The translations under genes and the position numbers were made by a program. This document shows positions 1-6,358 of a stretch of DNA of 23,726 bases, in pieces. The stretch spans positions 1 to 23,726 of the forward strand of contig URZX01000032.1 in assembly GCA_900552455.1 (NCBI GenBank), written 5' to 3'. Source of the stretch: an uncultured Peptococcaceae bacterium. GTDB taxonomy: Bacteria; Bacillota; Peptococcia; Peptococcales; Peptococcaceae. The notes under the pieces are model-generated. The model was not told the DNA's origin. It was given only the letters and a program-made list of their open reading frames with translations, and did not search any database. Every line of letters starts with the position of its first letter. Within the stretch, counting starts at the first letter, position 1.

Positions 1-55
1 TTAGCAAAACAAGCTATTTAATTTTTATAGTGTCCAACTTTTGGGGGACAGTTCA
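1..55. mobile_element. Outer end of an IS3-like insertion sequence (partial)
   Basis: An AT-rich run ends in TGTCCAACTTTTGGGGGACA (31-50) followed by GTTCA, with terminal CA at 54-55. Read inward on the other strand this begins TGAACTGTCCCCCAAAAG, which resembles terminal inverted repeats of IS3-family (IS150-group) elements as I remember them. The transposase and the other end would lie left of the window. The element stops about 25 bases beyond the stop codon of the iron-sulfur protein gene, so it probably sits in that operon's 3' flank. Assignment rests on the terminal repeat alone. Confidence 0.5.
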
Positions 56-80
56 CGATCGCTCGGGGTTTGTTGTTTGC

Positions 81-1289
81 TTACAGCACCTGGCTGATGT
101 GCAGGATCTGCAGATCCTTGTAGCGTTCGAGTTTGCCGAGCTGCATGAGACAGCTTGGACATTCGGCGACGACGATATCAGCGCCGGTGGCTTTGAAATC
201 CTTGTATTTATTGTCGAGGACTTTCGCGGAGGTGTCCGGAAAATCGATCTGGAAGGTGCCGGCGCCGCCACAGCACATGGTGGCGTTTTCCGCTGGCAGA
301 TAGGTGACGGCTTTTTCGAGCAGAGCCTGTGGTTCCTTGTGGATGCCCTGGCCGCGATTGAGATGGCAGGAGGCGTGGTAAGTGACGCGCAGCTCCTTGC
401 GCGGCGTTGGCTCGTAGCCGACGGCGTAGAGATATTCGGAGAGGCCCATGACCTTCTGGCTGAAGGCGCGGGCTTTTTCTTTCATGGTGAAGTCGTCGGC
501 GAAGAGCTCGCCGTACTCTTTAAGCATGGCGCCGCAGCTGCCGCAGTCGGTGATGATGAGATCGTAGTCCTGCAGGACTTCGATGTTGTGGCGCGCCATT
601 TTTTTCGCCAGCGGGATCATGCCGTGGGATTGTTGCGGCAATCCGCAGCAGTCAACAGTCGGCACATCGACGGAGCGGCCGGTTTTTTCGATGAGCGCGA
701 TCGATGCATCGCTGGCATTTTTGAAGAAGAGCTTCATGGCGCAGCCTTTGAAATAGGCGACGCGCTCCACTTTTCCCAGATCGACGCGGCACTTTTCCGC
801 AGGTTTGGAAAAAATTGCTGGGCCTGCGTGGCGCATACTTTCCGGCGCGGTGTGGTTCGCTGGCAGAAGCCCGCGGGTGAGACGTGGGAATTGCAGCGTC
901 TGAGCGGCACCGATGAAGGGCCGGCTGATGCTCTTGAGCGGACCGCTCGACATGAAGCCACCGATGAGGCGGTATTTTGGCGAGAGACCGTGGTCTTCGC
1001 GCAGCCACTGGCGCATTTCGATCATCGCCTGGTCGGTCATGACCTTGCCTGGGCAGACTTCTGTGCAGGCTTTGCAGAGCAGGCAGTAATCGAGGGCGTG
1101 GCGCAGCGCTTTTTCATTCCCGTCGAGCTTGTCCTCGAGGAGGGCGCGCACGATGGCGATCTTGCCGCGCGAGGTGGCGCGGTCGATGCGGTTGACCTTG
1201 TAGAGCGGGCAAACGGTGGTGCAGGCGCCGCAGCGGTCACATTTGTCGACGATGGCTTTGAGCTTTTCGTAATGCTGGTTATGTTCCAT
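81..1289 (-). CDS. GlcF-like iron-sulfur subunit of D-lactate/glycolate dehydrogenase
   Basis: A 402-residue cytoplasmic electron-transfer protein. Near the N-terminus are two 4Fe-4S ferredoxin motifs: Cys17, 20, 23, 27 (CDRCGACTTVCP) and Cys69, 72, 75, 79 (CLLCKACTEVCP). Two cysteine-rich CCG domains follow, around YFKGCAM...DCCGLPQQ and SCHLNRGQ...MCCGGAG. This order matches GlcF and related subunits that pass electrons from a flavoprotein dehydrogenase to quinone or another acceptor. It directly follows the GlcD-type gene; the two reading frames nearly touch, indicating translational coupling. The ATG at 1289 is preferred because GGCGGTGA lies just upstream; a GTG at 1298, overlapping the upstream TGA stop, would add three residues. 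No clear terminator follows before the IS end. Substrate (D-lactate or glycolate) cannot be decided here. Confidence 0.9.
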   Translation of the reverse strand: MEHNQHYEKLKAIVDKCDRCGACTTVCPLYKVNRIDRATSRGKIAIVRALLEDKLDGNEKALRHALDYCLLCKACTEVCPGKVMTDQAMIEMRQWLREDHGLSPKYRLIGGFMSSGPLKSISRPFIGAAQTLQFPRLTRGLLPANHTAPESMRHAGPAIFSKPAEKCRVDLGKVERVAYFKGCAMKLFFKNASDASIALIEKTGRSVDVPTVDCCGLPQQSHGMIPLAKKMARHNIEVLQDYDLIITDCGSCGAMLKEYGELFADDFTMKEKARAFSQKVMGLSEYLYAVGYEPTPRKELRVTYHASCHLNRGQGIHKEPQALLEKAVTYLPAENATMCCGGAGTFQIDFPDTSAKVLDNKYKDFKATGADIVVAECPSCLMQLGKLERYKDLQILHISQVL

Positions 1290-1294
1290 GCTGA

Positions 1295-2695
1295 TCACCG
1301 CCCGAAGATCTTGCCGGGATTGAGGATGTTATTTGGATCCAGCGCCTGCTTGATGAGGAGCGAGGCGTCGATCTCCTCTTTTTCCAGCGCGATGCCGATG
1401 TATGGCTGTTTGGAAATGCCGATGCCGTGCTCACCGCTGAGCTTGCCGCCGCAGTCGACAGCGAGCTGGAAGATCTCGCCGACGCAGTCGTGGACTTTTT
1501 CCGGCACGCCTGGTGCGCCCATGTCGCAGAGCAGGGATGGATGCAGATTGCCGTCGCCGGCGTGGCCGAAGATCGACACCTGGAAGCCGTATTTGGCACA
1601 GATGTTGATGATCTCGGTGCAGACGTGCGGCAGTTCGGCGCGGGGCACGGTGATGTCCTCGCCAACGCGATCCGGCGCCAGGGATTTCAGCGCCGTCGAG
1701 AGCTTGTTGCGCAGATTCCAGAGATGGTCGCGCTCAGCGTCGTCGGCAGCGAGGGTGAAATCGAGTGCGCCGTCCTTGCGGCAAACGTCCTCGAGGATGG
1801 CCATATCGGCGGCGCAGATCTCCGGCGTGTTGCCGTCGAGATCGAAGACGAGCATGGCGCCGACGTTATCGGCGATCGGAAAATCGTTGAATTTCGCGGT
1901 GGCTTCGCAGGAGAGCTTGTCCATGAGCTCGGCGGCTGTCGGCGTGACGCCGCTCTTGAGACAGTCGCCGACGGCGGTGCAGGCGTCGGCCACGCTCTTA
2001 AAGGTGGCCATGGCACTCTTGACGTATTTTGGACGGCCGATGACCTTGAGGGTGGCTTCGGTGATGATGCCGAGGGTGCCTTCGGAGCCGACGAAGAGCT
2101 GGGTCATGTTGTAGCCGGTGACGTTTTTGATGAGCTTGCCGCCGGTGTGGATGACGTCGCCATTTGCAAGAACGACCTCCAGCCCCAGCACGTAGTCTGA
2201 GGTGACGCCGTATTTGACGGCGCGGATGCCGCCGGCGTTTTCGGCGATGTTGCCGCCGATCGTGGAATATTTATAGCTGGATGGCTCTGGTGGATAGTAG
2301 AGGCCGTGGGCGGCGCAGAAATCGTGGATGTCCTTGGTGATGACGCCGGGCTGCACGCGCAATGTGAGATTTTTTTCGTCGAGCTCGACGATCTGGTTCA
2401 TTTCGTCGACCATCAGCACGATGCCGCCTTGTACAGGGATGACGCCGCCGGAGCGTCCGCTGCCGGTGCCGCGGCAGATCACGGGGATTTTGTGGGCGTT
2501 GGCGTATTTCATGAGGGCGGAGACTTCAGCGGTTGTGTGGGCCTTGCAGACGAAGTCCGGCGTTTCGTCAGGATTGAGGGCTTCCGGCGAAGCGTCGTAG
2601 CTGTAGCCGAAGCAGTCGACAGGCTCGTGGAGCACGCGCTCTTTGCCGAAGATCTCGCGCAGCGCCTTGAGATGTACTTCTTTATTTTCGATCAT
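1295..2695 (-). CDS. glcD: GlcD-type FAD-binding oxidase (D-lactate/glycolate dehydrogenase)
   Basis: A 466-residue flavoprotein of the vanillyl-alcohol-oxidase fold. The N-terminal FAD-binding domain (about 40-220) shows CRGTGSGRSGG, PPEPSSYKYSTIGGNIAENAGG and VGSEGTLGIITEA. The C-terminal FAD-oxidase domain carries the family motifs FGHAGDGNLHPS and SGEHGIGISK. The family oxidises 2-hydroxy acids (D-lactate, glycolate, sometimes 2-hydroxyglutarate) to 2-oxo acids. The adjacent downstream iron-sulfur gene is the probable electron-accepting partner. The start is set by AAGGAAGG, ten bases before the ATG, and a good promoter lies upstream. In lactate-using Firmicutes such pairs feed lactate carbon into pyruvate; no lactate permease or EtfAB is visible here to confirm that role. 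Confidence 0.92.
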   Translation of the reverse strand: MIENKEVHLKALREIFGKERVLHEPVDCFGYSYDASPEALNPDETPDFVCKAHTTAEVSALMKYANAHKIPVICRGTGSGRSGGVIPVQGGIVLMVDEMNQIVELDEKNLTLRVQPGVITKDIHDFCAAHGLYYPPEPSSYKYSTIGGNIAENAGGIRAVKYGVTSDYVLGLEVVLANGDVIHTGGKLIKNVTGYNMTQLFVGSEGTLGIITEATLKVIGRPKYVKSAMATFKSVADACTAVGDCLKSGVTPTAAELMDKLSCEATAKFNDFPIADNVGAMLVFDLDGNTPEICAADMAILEDVCRKDGALDFTLAADDAERDHLWNLRNKLSTALKSLAPDRVGEDITVPRAELPHVCTEIINICAKYGFQVSIFGHAGDGNLHPSLLCDMGAPGVPEKVHDCVGEIFQLAVDCGGKLSGEHGIGISKQPYIGIALEKEEIDASLLIKQALDPNNILNPGKIFGR

Positions 2696-2741
2696 AGAAA
2701 ATGTTCCTTCCTTTCTATAGAGAGTCTGTTTGGTGTCTCTT

Positions 2742-2770
2742 ATTATAGCACGCTGCTCGAGAATTGACAG
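2742..2770 (-). promoter_or_regulatory. Promoter of the glcD/iron-sulfur operon
   Basis: On the minus strand, CTGTCA (2765-2770) and TATAAT (2742-2747) are separated by 17 bases. TGC just before the TATAAT gives an extended -10. The transcript would start about 40 bases upstream of the glcD start codon. Confidence 0.6.
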
Positions 2771-2842
2771 AAGGTGAACACAATTTTTTTCAAAAACCTT
2801 GGGCCGCAGATGTTCCTCGCTGGCGCTTTCGCGTCATTCACC

Positions 2843-2871
2843 TTGCGTATTTATACAGAACGCTCTATAAT
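2843..2871 (+). promoter_or_regulatory. Promoter of the glycerol-dehydrogenase-like gene
   Basis: TTGCGT (2843-2848), 17-base spacer, TATAAT (2866-2871). AAAGGAG at 2891-2897 then precedes the ATG at 2906. The -35 box overlaps one arm of an inverted repeat (TTCACCTT, 2837-2844; partner AAGGTGAA, 2771-2778). Confidence 0.55.
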
Positions 2872-2905
2872 TGTTCTATAACAGTCAATCAAAGGAGTTG
2901 TTTTT

Positions 2906-4000
2906 ATGGAAACGCAATCCGTATTCCTTCCATCCTATAGCATCGGCGGCAGCGATGTGTACAAAAAAGTGCCGGATATCTGCCGTCCGTACGGCACAAA
3001 GGCCATCGTCATCGGTGGCGAAAAAGCCATGGCAGCGGCGAAAGAGGATCTGCTCGCAGGCGTCGCTGGCAGCGATATTGAGATCACCGGCTTTCTCAAA
3101 TATGGCGACGACGTCACCTATGAAGCGGCAGACGCCCTCTGCGCCAATCCGGACGTGCAGGCTGCCGACATGATCTTCGCCGTCGGCGGCGGACGCGCGA
3201 CAGACACCTGCAAGACGGCGGCCGACAAGCTCGACAAACCGATCTTCACCTTCCCGACGATCGCTTCCAACTGCGCGGCGGTCACCCTCGTCTGCGTCAT
3301 GCACAAGCCAGACCGCAGCCTCGCTGGCTTCCACTATCGCAAGGAGCCAGCCAAGCACGCCTTTATCAACCTCGACATCATCAGCAAGGCGCCGCTGGAA
3401 TACATCTGGGCCGGCATTGGCGACGCCTTCAGCAAAGCCTATGAGCCATCATTTTCTGCGATGAACGACGAGCTCGATCATTCCAACATGATCGGCGTCG
3501 ACCTCGCCAAGCACTGCGGCGAGCCGCTTTTCAAATATGCTGTGCAGGCTTACGAGGATTGCAAGAACCAGCGCATCAGCGAAGCGCTGAAGCAGATCGT
3601 CCTGAACATCATCATCACTGGCGGTATCATCAGCACCCTCATCGAGACGGAGAAATACAACGGCGCCATTCCGCACTCCATTTTCTACGGCAGCACGCCG
3701 ATCCCGGCCTGCGAGCAGAACCACCTGCACGGCGAGATCGTCGCTTACGCCTGCCTGCCGCAGCTGATGCATGAGCAGCGCATGGAGGATTTCGAGCGCC
3801 AGTTTAAGATCAACCGCGCGCTGGAGCTGCCAACCAGCCTGGCTGAGATCGACATCCAGATCGGCAGCGCCGACTATGAAAAGCTTCTCGACGGCACCAT
3901 GGCCGATCGCTGCATGCAGTATCTGCCATATCCGATCAGCCGCGCCGACGTCGACGACGCCATCCGCAAGACGGAAGAGTATCACAACGCGCATGTGTGA
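2906..4000 (+). CDS. Glycerol dehydrogenase-family NAD-dependent alcohol dehydrogenase
   Basis: A 364-residue cytoplasmic enzyme of the iron/zinc-dependent alcohol dehydrogenase superfamily, glycerol dehydrogenase branch. The NAD-binding signature GGGRATDTCK is at 94-103. Metal ligands expected for GldA align at Asp173 (GIGDAFSKAYE), His257 (IPHSIFYG) and His275 (HLHGEIVAY), almost the same numbering as the Bacillus enzyme. The family oxidises glycerol or related diols to the ketone, or reduces small ketones. The usual TIAStDAP-type stretch is divergent here (FPTIASNCAAVT), so the natural substrate may not be glycerol. The gene is monocistronic, divergent from glcD, with its own promoter and a strong AAAGGAG site. 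No close terminator follows the stop; the first plus-strand one is at 4118-4147. Confidence 0.85.
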   Translation: METQSVFLPSYSIGGSDVYKKVPDICRPYGTKAIVIGGEKAMAAAKEDLLAGVAGSDIEITGFLKYGDDVTYEAADALCANPDVQAADMIFAVGGGRATDTCKTAADKLDKPIFTFPTIASNCAAVTLVCVMHKPDRSLAGFHYRKEPAKHAFINLDIISKAPLEYIWAGIGDAFSKAYEPSFSAMNDELDHSNMIGVDLAKHCGEPLFKYAVQAYEDCKNQRISEALKQIVLNIIITGGIISTLIETEKYNGAIPHSIFYGSTPIPACEQNHLHGEIVAYACLPQLMHEQRMEDFERQFKINRALELPTSLAEIDIQIGSADYEKLLDGTMADRCMQYLPYPISRADVDDAIRKTEEYHNAHV

Positions 4001-4025
4001 TGCGTGGAAAATTTTGTGATGCGTC

Positions 4026-4054
4026 TTGCGCATTGCGCGTAAATGGGGTATCAT
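4026..4054 (+). promoter_or_regulatory. Promoter of the antisense RNA
   Basis: TTGCGC (4026-4031), exact 17-base spacer, TATCAT (4049-4054). No reading frame with a ribosome binding site follows before the terminator at 4118-4147, so it appears to drive a small untranslated RNA starting near 4061. Confidence 0.6.
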
Positions 4055-4060
4055 AAATAC

Positions 4061-4147
4061 ATAAGTGAGGTAGCTGCCATACTGCCTTTCTGTGAAGGTT
4101 AATTATTCATGGCATACAAAAAAGCAGGCGCCCACCGCCTGCTTTTT
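4061..4147 (+). ncRNA. Candidate type I antitoxin RNA (RNA II-like)
   Basis: An RNA of about 87 bases is predicted between the promoter at 4026-4054 and the terminator at 4118-4147. It holds two blocks nearly identical to the plus strand over the toxin start region, so it is complementary to the toxin mRNA. Block 1 (4078-4092, CATACTGCCTTTCTG) matches 4275-4290 over the Shine-Dalgarno. Block 2 (4092-4117, starting GTGAAGGTTAA and ending ATTCATGG-CATAC) matches 4252-4279 over the start codons and first codons. It also overlaps the toxin transcript at the shared terminator. This is the arrangement of RNA II in the Fst/par system. Boundaries are predicted, not measured. Confidence 0.62.
4118..4147. 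terminator. Shared two-way terminator of toxin mRNA and antisense RNA
   Basis: GCAGGCG (4124-4130) pairs perfectly with CGCCTGC (4136-4142) across a CCCAC loop. Six A (4118-4123) precede the stem and five T (4143-4147) follow it, so the hairpin can end transcripts from both strands. Confidence 0.85.
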
Positions 4148-4190
4148 GCATCTGACTTACAAGCTGGATGCGTTGGGTTGAGTTGCTGGA

Positions 4191-4271
4191 TTACTCACCG
4201 TCCAACCACTTGCAGATGATGTGCGTGACGACACCTGCCGCAACAGTGAGCGTGAAGGTTAAGATATTCAT
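4191..4271 (-). CDS. Fst/Ldr-like small hydrophobic toxin peptide
   Basis: A 26-codon frame: a single hydrophobic segment followed by a short charged tail, ending LTVAAGVVTHIICKWLDGE. One membrane span followed by Trp-Leu-Asp/Asn and charged residues is typical of Fst/Ldr type I toxins, which insert in the cytoplasmic membrane; the proline common in Fst is absent. AAAGGGGGG (SD) sits seven bases before this ATG. An in-frame ATG at 4277 would add Met-Thr but is only one base from the SD. The gene has its own promoter (4320-4348) and ends before the shared terminator. An opposing RNA complementary to its start region supports the toxin reading. It could instead be another membrane micropeptide; toxicity is inferred. 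Confidence 0.68.
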   Translation of the reverse strand: MNILTFTLTVAAGVVTHIICKWLDGE

Positions 4272-4319
4272 GGTCATACCCCCCTTTCTGGTTACCAGTT
4301 TGGGGCAGCAACCATGATT

Positions 4320-4348
4320 ATTATACGATACGTCACATATGTCTGCAA
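4320..4348 (-). promoter_or_regulatory. Promoter of the toxin mRNA
   Basis: On the minus strand, TTGCAG (4343-4348), 17-base spacer, perfect TATAAT (4320-4325). Predicted transcript start near 4313, giving a leader of about 41 bases. In that leader CCCC (4302-4305) can pair with the G-run of the SD (4279-4284), and CTGGTAACCAG forms a small hairpin between them. Confidence 0.65.
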
Positions 4349-4360
4349 GAATATGGGACC

Positions 4361-4391
4361 ATCCTCAGACGATGTCGTCTGGGGATTTTTT
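4361..4391 (+). terminator. Intrinsic terminator on the far side of the toxin module
   Basis: ATCCTCAGACGA (4361-4372) pairs with TCGTCTGGGGAT (4375-4386) along its full length with one wobble pair. The inner pairs must open to form a loop. A T-run (4386-4391) follows. No plus-strand gene lies just before it, so it probably stops read-through or antisense transcription towards the aldo/keto reductase gene. Confidence 0.7.
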
Positions 4392-4577
4392 GCTGGCGCT
4401 GAAAGAGTGCTGTATGGAAAATTTTGGATTCTGATGTAGAAAATTTTGCTGGATGGGGCGGCGGATTGTCATCCTGTTCAATATTTTCTGATTCTTAATA
4501 CCTGATATCACCGATTCCTATTGGCATCCGTCAATTATATGGCGTATAATATAATCAAATCGAAGGAGGTCATCATC
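4392..4577. other. AT-rich gap with repeated AAAATTTT cores and the aldo/keto reductase promoter
   Basis: No gene seen. TGGAAAATTTTG at 4415-4426 is an exact copy of 4005-4016 on the other side of the toxin module; GAAAATTTTG recurs at 4439-4448. TTGGCA (4521-4526), an 18-base spacer and TATAAT (4545-4550) form a convincing promoter. GAAGGAGGT (4562-4570) is the ribosome binding site. Confidence 0.6.
4521..4550 (+). promoter_or_regulatory. Promoter of the aldo/keto reductase gene
   Basis: TTGGCA and a perfect TATAAT with 18-base spacing, about 28 bases upstream of the ATG at 4578. Confidence 0.65.
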
Positions 4578-5426
4578 ATGGAATTTGTAACGTTGAACAA
4601 TGGTGTCAAGATGCCTCTGGAAGGCTACGGTGTCTTCCAGGTGACGGACCCGGCTGAATGCGAAAGGGTTGTGCTTGAAGCCATCGCTGCCGGCTATCGC
4701 CTCATCGACACTGCGGCTGCGTACATGAACGAGGAGGGCGTCGGGCGTGCGATCAAGGCCTGCGGCGTGCCTCGCGAAGAACTTTTTATCACGTCGAAGC
4801 TCTGGGTGCAGGACGCGAGCTACGAAGGCGCGAAGGCTGCGATTCAGGCGTCGCTCTCTAAGCTGGGCGTGGACTATCTCGATCTCTATCTGATCCATCA
4901 GCCGTTGGGCGATTATGTCGGTGCGTACCGTGCGATGGAAGAAGCGTACAAAGCGGGAACGCTGCGCGCGATCGGTGTCTGCAATATGTATCCGGCGCGG
5001 CTGGCGGATTTCTGCGAAACGGTGGAGGTGATCCCGGCGGTCAACCAGGTGGAGCTGCATCCGTTCTTCCAGCAGGAAAAGGCGTTGAAGACGATGCGCC
5101 AGTACGGTGTGCATCCTGAGGCCTGGGGCCCATTCGCAGAAGGGACGCACGGGATCTTCACGCATCCGGTGCTCACGCGCATTGGCGACAAGTACGGCAA
5201 GACGGCGGCGCAGGTGGCGCTGCGCTGGAATGTGCAGCGCGGGGTCACGGTGATCCCGAAATCGGTGCACAGGGAGCGCATGGAGCAGAATCTCGACATC
5301 TGGGATTTCACGCTGGCTGACGAGGACATGGCGGCGATCGCGAAGCTGGACATTGGCCACAGCGAGATTGTCGACCACGACGACCCTGGCTACATCAAAA
5401 CGCTGCACAAATTAAAGATCCACTGA
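4578..5426 (+). CDS. Aldo/keto reductase
   Basis: A 282-residue cytoplasmic NAD(P)H-dependent reductase with the TIM-barrel family signatures. The catalytic tetrad is visible as Asp44 and Tyr49 (RLIDTAAAYMNE), Lys74 (LFITSKLW) and His107 (LDLYLIHQP). The phosphate-binding end of the cofactor site shows VIPKSVHRERMEQN. Family members of this size reduce 2,5-diketogluconate, methylglyoxal or other small carbonyls; the exact substrate is not readable from sequence. A frame open upstream to 4521 is rejected as the start because GAAGGAGGT lies seven bases before the ATG at 4578 and the promoter overlaps the longer version. Single-gene unit with its own promoter and terminator. Confidence 0.93.
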   Translation: MEFVTLNNGVKMPLEGYGVFQVTDPAECERVVLEAIAAGYRLIDTAAAYMNEEGVGRAIKACGVPREELFITSKLWVQDASYEGAKAAIQASLSKLGVDYLDLYLIHQPLGDYVGAYRAMEEAYKAGTLRAIGVCNMYPARLADFCETVEVIPAVNQVELHPFFQQEKALKTMRQYGVHPEAWGPFAEGTHGIFTHPVLTRIGDKYGKTAAQVALRWNVQRGVTVIPKSVHRERMEQNLDIWDFTLADEDMAAIAKLDIGHSEIVDHDDPGYIKTLHKLKIH

Positions 5427-5439
5427 GTTCAGAGAAAAT

Positions 5440-5473
5440 GCTCGGCTGTCGGCTGCGACGGCTGGGCTTTTTT
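5440..5473 (+). terminator. Terminator of the aldo/keto reductase gene
   Basis: GCTCGGCTGTCG (5440-5451) pairs with CGACGGCTGGGC (5456-5467), with some G-T pairs, around a GCTG loop. Six T follow (5468-5473) and touch the stop codon of the convergent rsmE. Confidence 0.8.
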
Positions 5474-6219
5474 CATGCGTTTTCCAGATGCAGCATGAGG
5501 AAGCTCAAGAGGCAGAGGCCGGCGGTCTCTGTGCGCAGGATGCGGCGACCGAGGCTGACGCTCTGAAAACCGGCGCAGGTGGCGGCCTGCCATTCTTCTT
5601 CGCTGATGCCGCCTTCGGGACCGACGAGGAGGGCGATCTTTTTGGCGCTGTCGAGCTGGGGCAGGAGGGCCTGCAGGCGGCCTGCGGCGGTTTCATCCTC
5701 GTAGCAGATGAGCTTGATGTCGGCGTCTTTGGCGAGGGCGATGGCGTCGGCGAAGCGCTTTGGGCTGGCGACCTGGGGGAGGATGCCACGCTTGGACTGC
5801 TCGGCGGCGCTTTTGGCGATCTCTGCCAGGCGCTCGGCCTTGCGGTCGGCTTTTTTGTCGTCGAGGCGCACGTTGGAGCGGGCCATCATCACGGGGACGA
5901 TGCTGCTGGCGCCGAGCTCGACGGCTTTCTGGATGATGAGCTCGAGCTTGTCGCGCTTGGGCAGGCCCTGCAGGAGGATGAGCTGGCAGTCGAGCTCGCG
6001 CGCACTGTCGCGGCTTTCGACGACGCTGGCGGTGAGGCTGTTTTTCTGGACGTCGGTGACGCGGCAGATGTGCTCGCGGCCGTAGCCATCGGCGAGGACG
6101 AATTCTTCTCCTTCACGCAGACGCAGCACGAAGAGATGCTGCCAGTCTTTGCGGCTGAATGTGAGTGGGGTGGCGAGGGCCTCCTCAGAAAGAGGCGTTG
6201 GTAAGAAAAAATGGTGCAT
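5473..6219 (-). CDS. rsmE: 16S rRNA (uracil-1498-N3)-methyltransferase RsmE
   Basis: A 248-residue SPOUT-class methyltransferase that uses SAM to methylate N3 of U1498 in 16S rRNA of the 30S subunit. An N-terminal PUA-like region (HHFFLPTPL..., RKDWQHLFVLRLREGEEF) is followed by the knotted SPOUT domain. That domain shows LLQGLPKRDKLELIIQKAVELG, the SAM-loop LLVGPEGGISEEEW and the closing LGRRILRTETA. Length is normal. The frame is open for 25 more codons, but AAAGGAG six bases before the ATG at 6219 fixes this start. It stands alone on the minus strand. TGCTATCAT at 6263-6271 could be an extended -10, with no good -35. In many Firmicutes rsmE follows prmA; no prmA is seen here. Confidence 0.95.
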   Translation of the reverse strand: MHHFFLPTPLSEEALATPLTFSRKDWQHLFVLRLREGEEFVLADGYGREHICRVTDVQKNSLTASVVESRDSARELDCQLILLQGLPKRDKLELIIQKAVELGASSIVPVMMARSNVRLDDKKADRKAERLAEIAKSAAEQSKRGILPQVASPKRFADAIALAKDADIKLICYEDETAAGRLQALLPQLDSAKKIALLVGPEGGISEEEWQAATCAGFQSVSLGRRILRTETAGLCLLSFLMLHLENA

Positions 6220-6297
6220 GGTGAACTCCTTTGCGAGGGGATTTTCTTCATTATTATAGTCTATGATAGCACGCGCGAGCGGCGGCGAAAACAAGTA

Positions 6298-6326
6298 TTT
6301 TCATTTGTGCCCAAACAGGGTACAAT
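6298..6326 (+). promoter_or_regulatory. Promoter of the DMT exporter/SPFH operon
   Basis: TTTTCA (6298-6303), 17-base spacer, TACAAT (6321-6326), about 33 bases before the ATG at 6359. No other convincing promoter is seen before 10867, so this may serve all five genes. Confidence 0.5.
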
Positions 6327-6358
6327 GGGAGCAGGATTGAATGAGGGGAGTGCATTTC

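Noticed and set aside
30..2114. A 694-codon plus-strand open frame
   Set aside because: It lies opposite the GlcD and iron-sulfur genes, which have clear motifs and ribosome binding sites. Long antisense frames are common with this GC-rich codon use.
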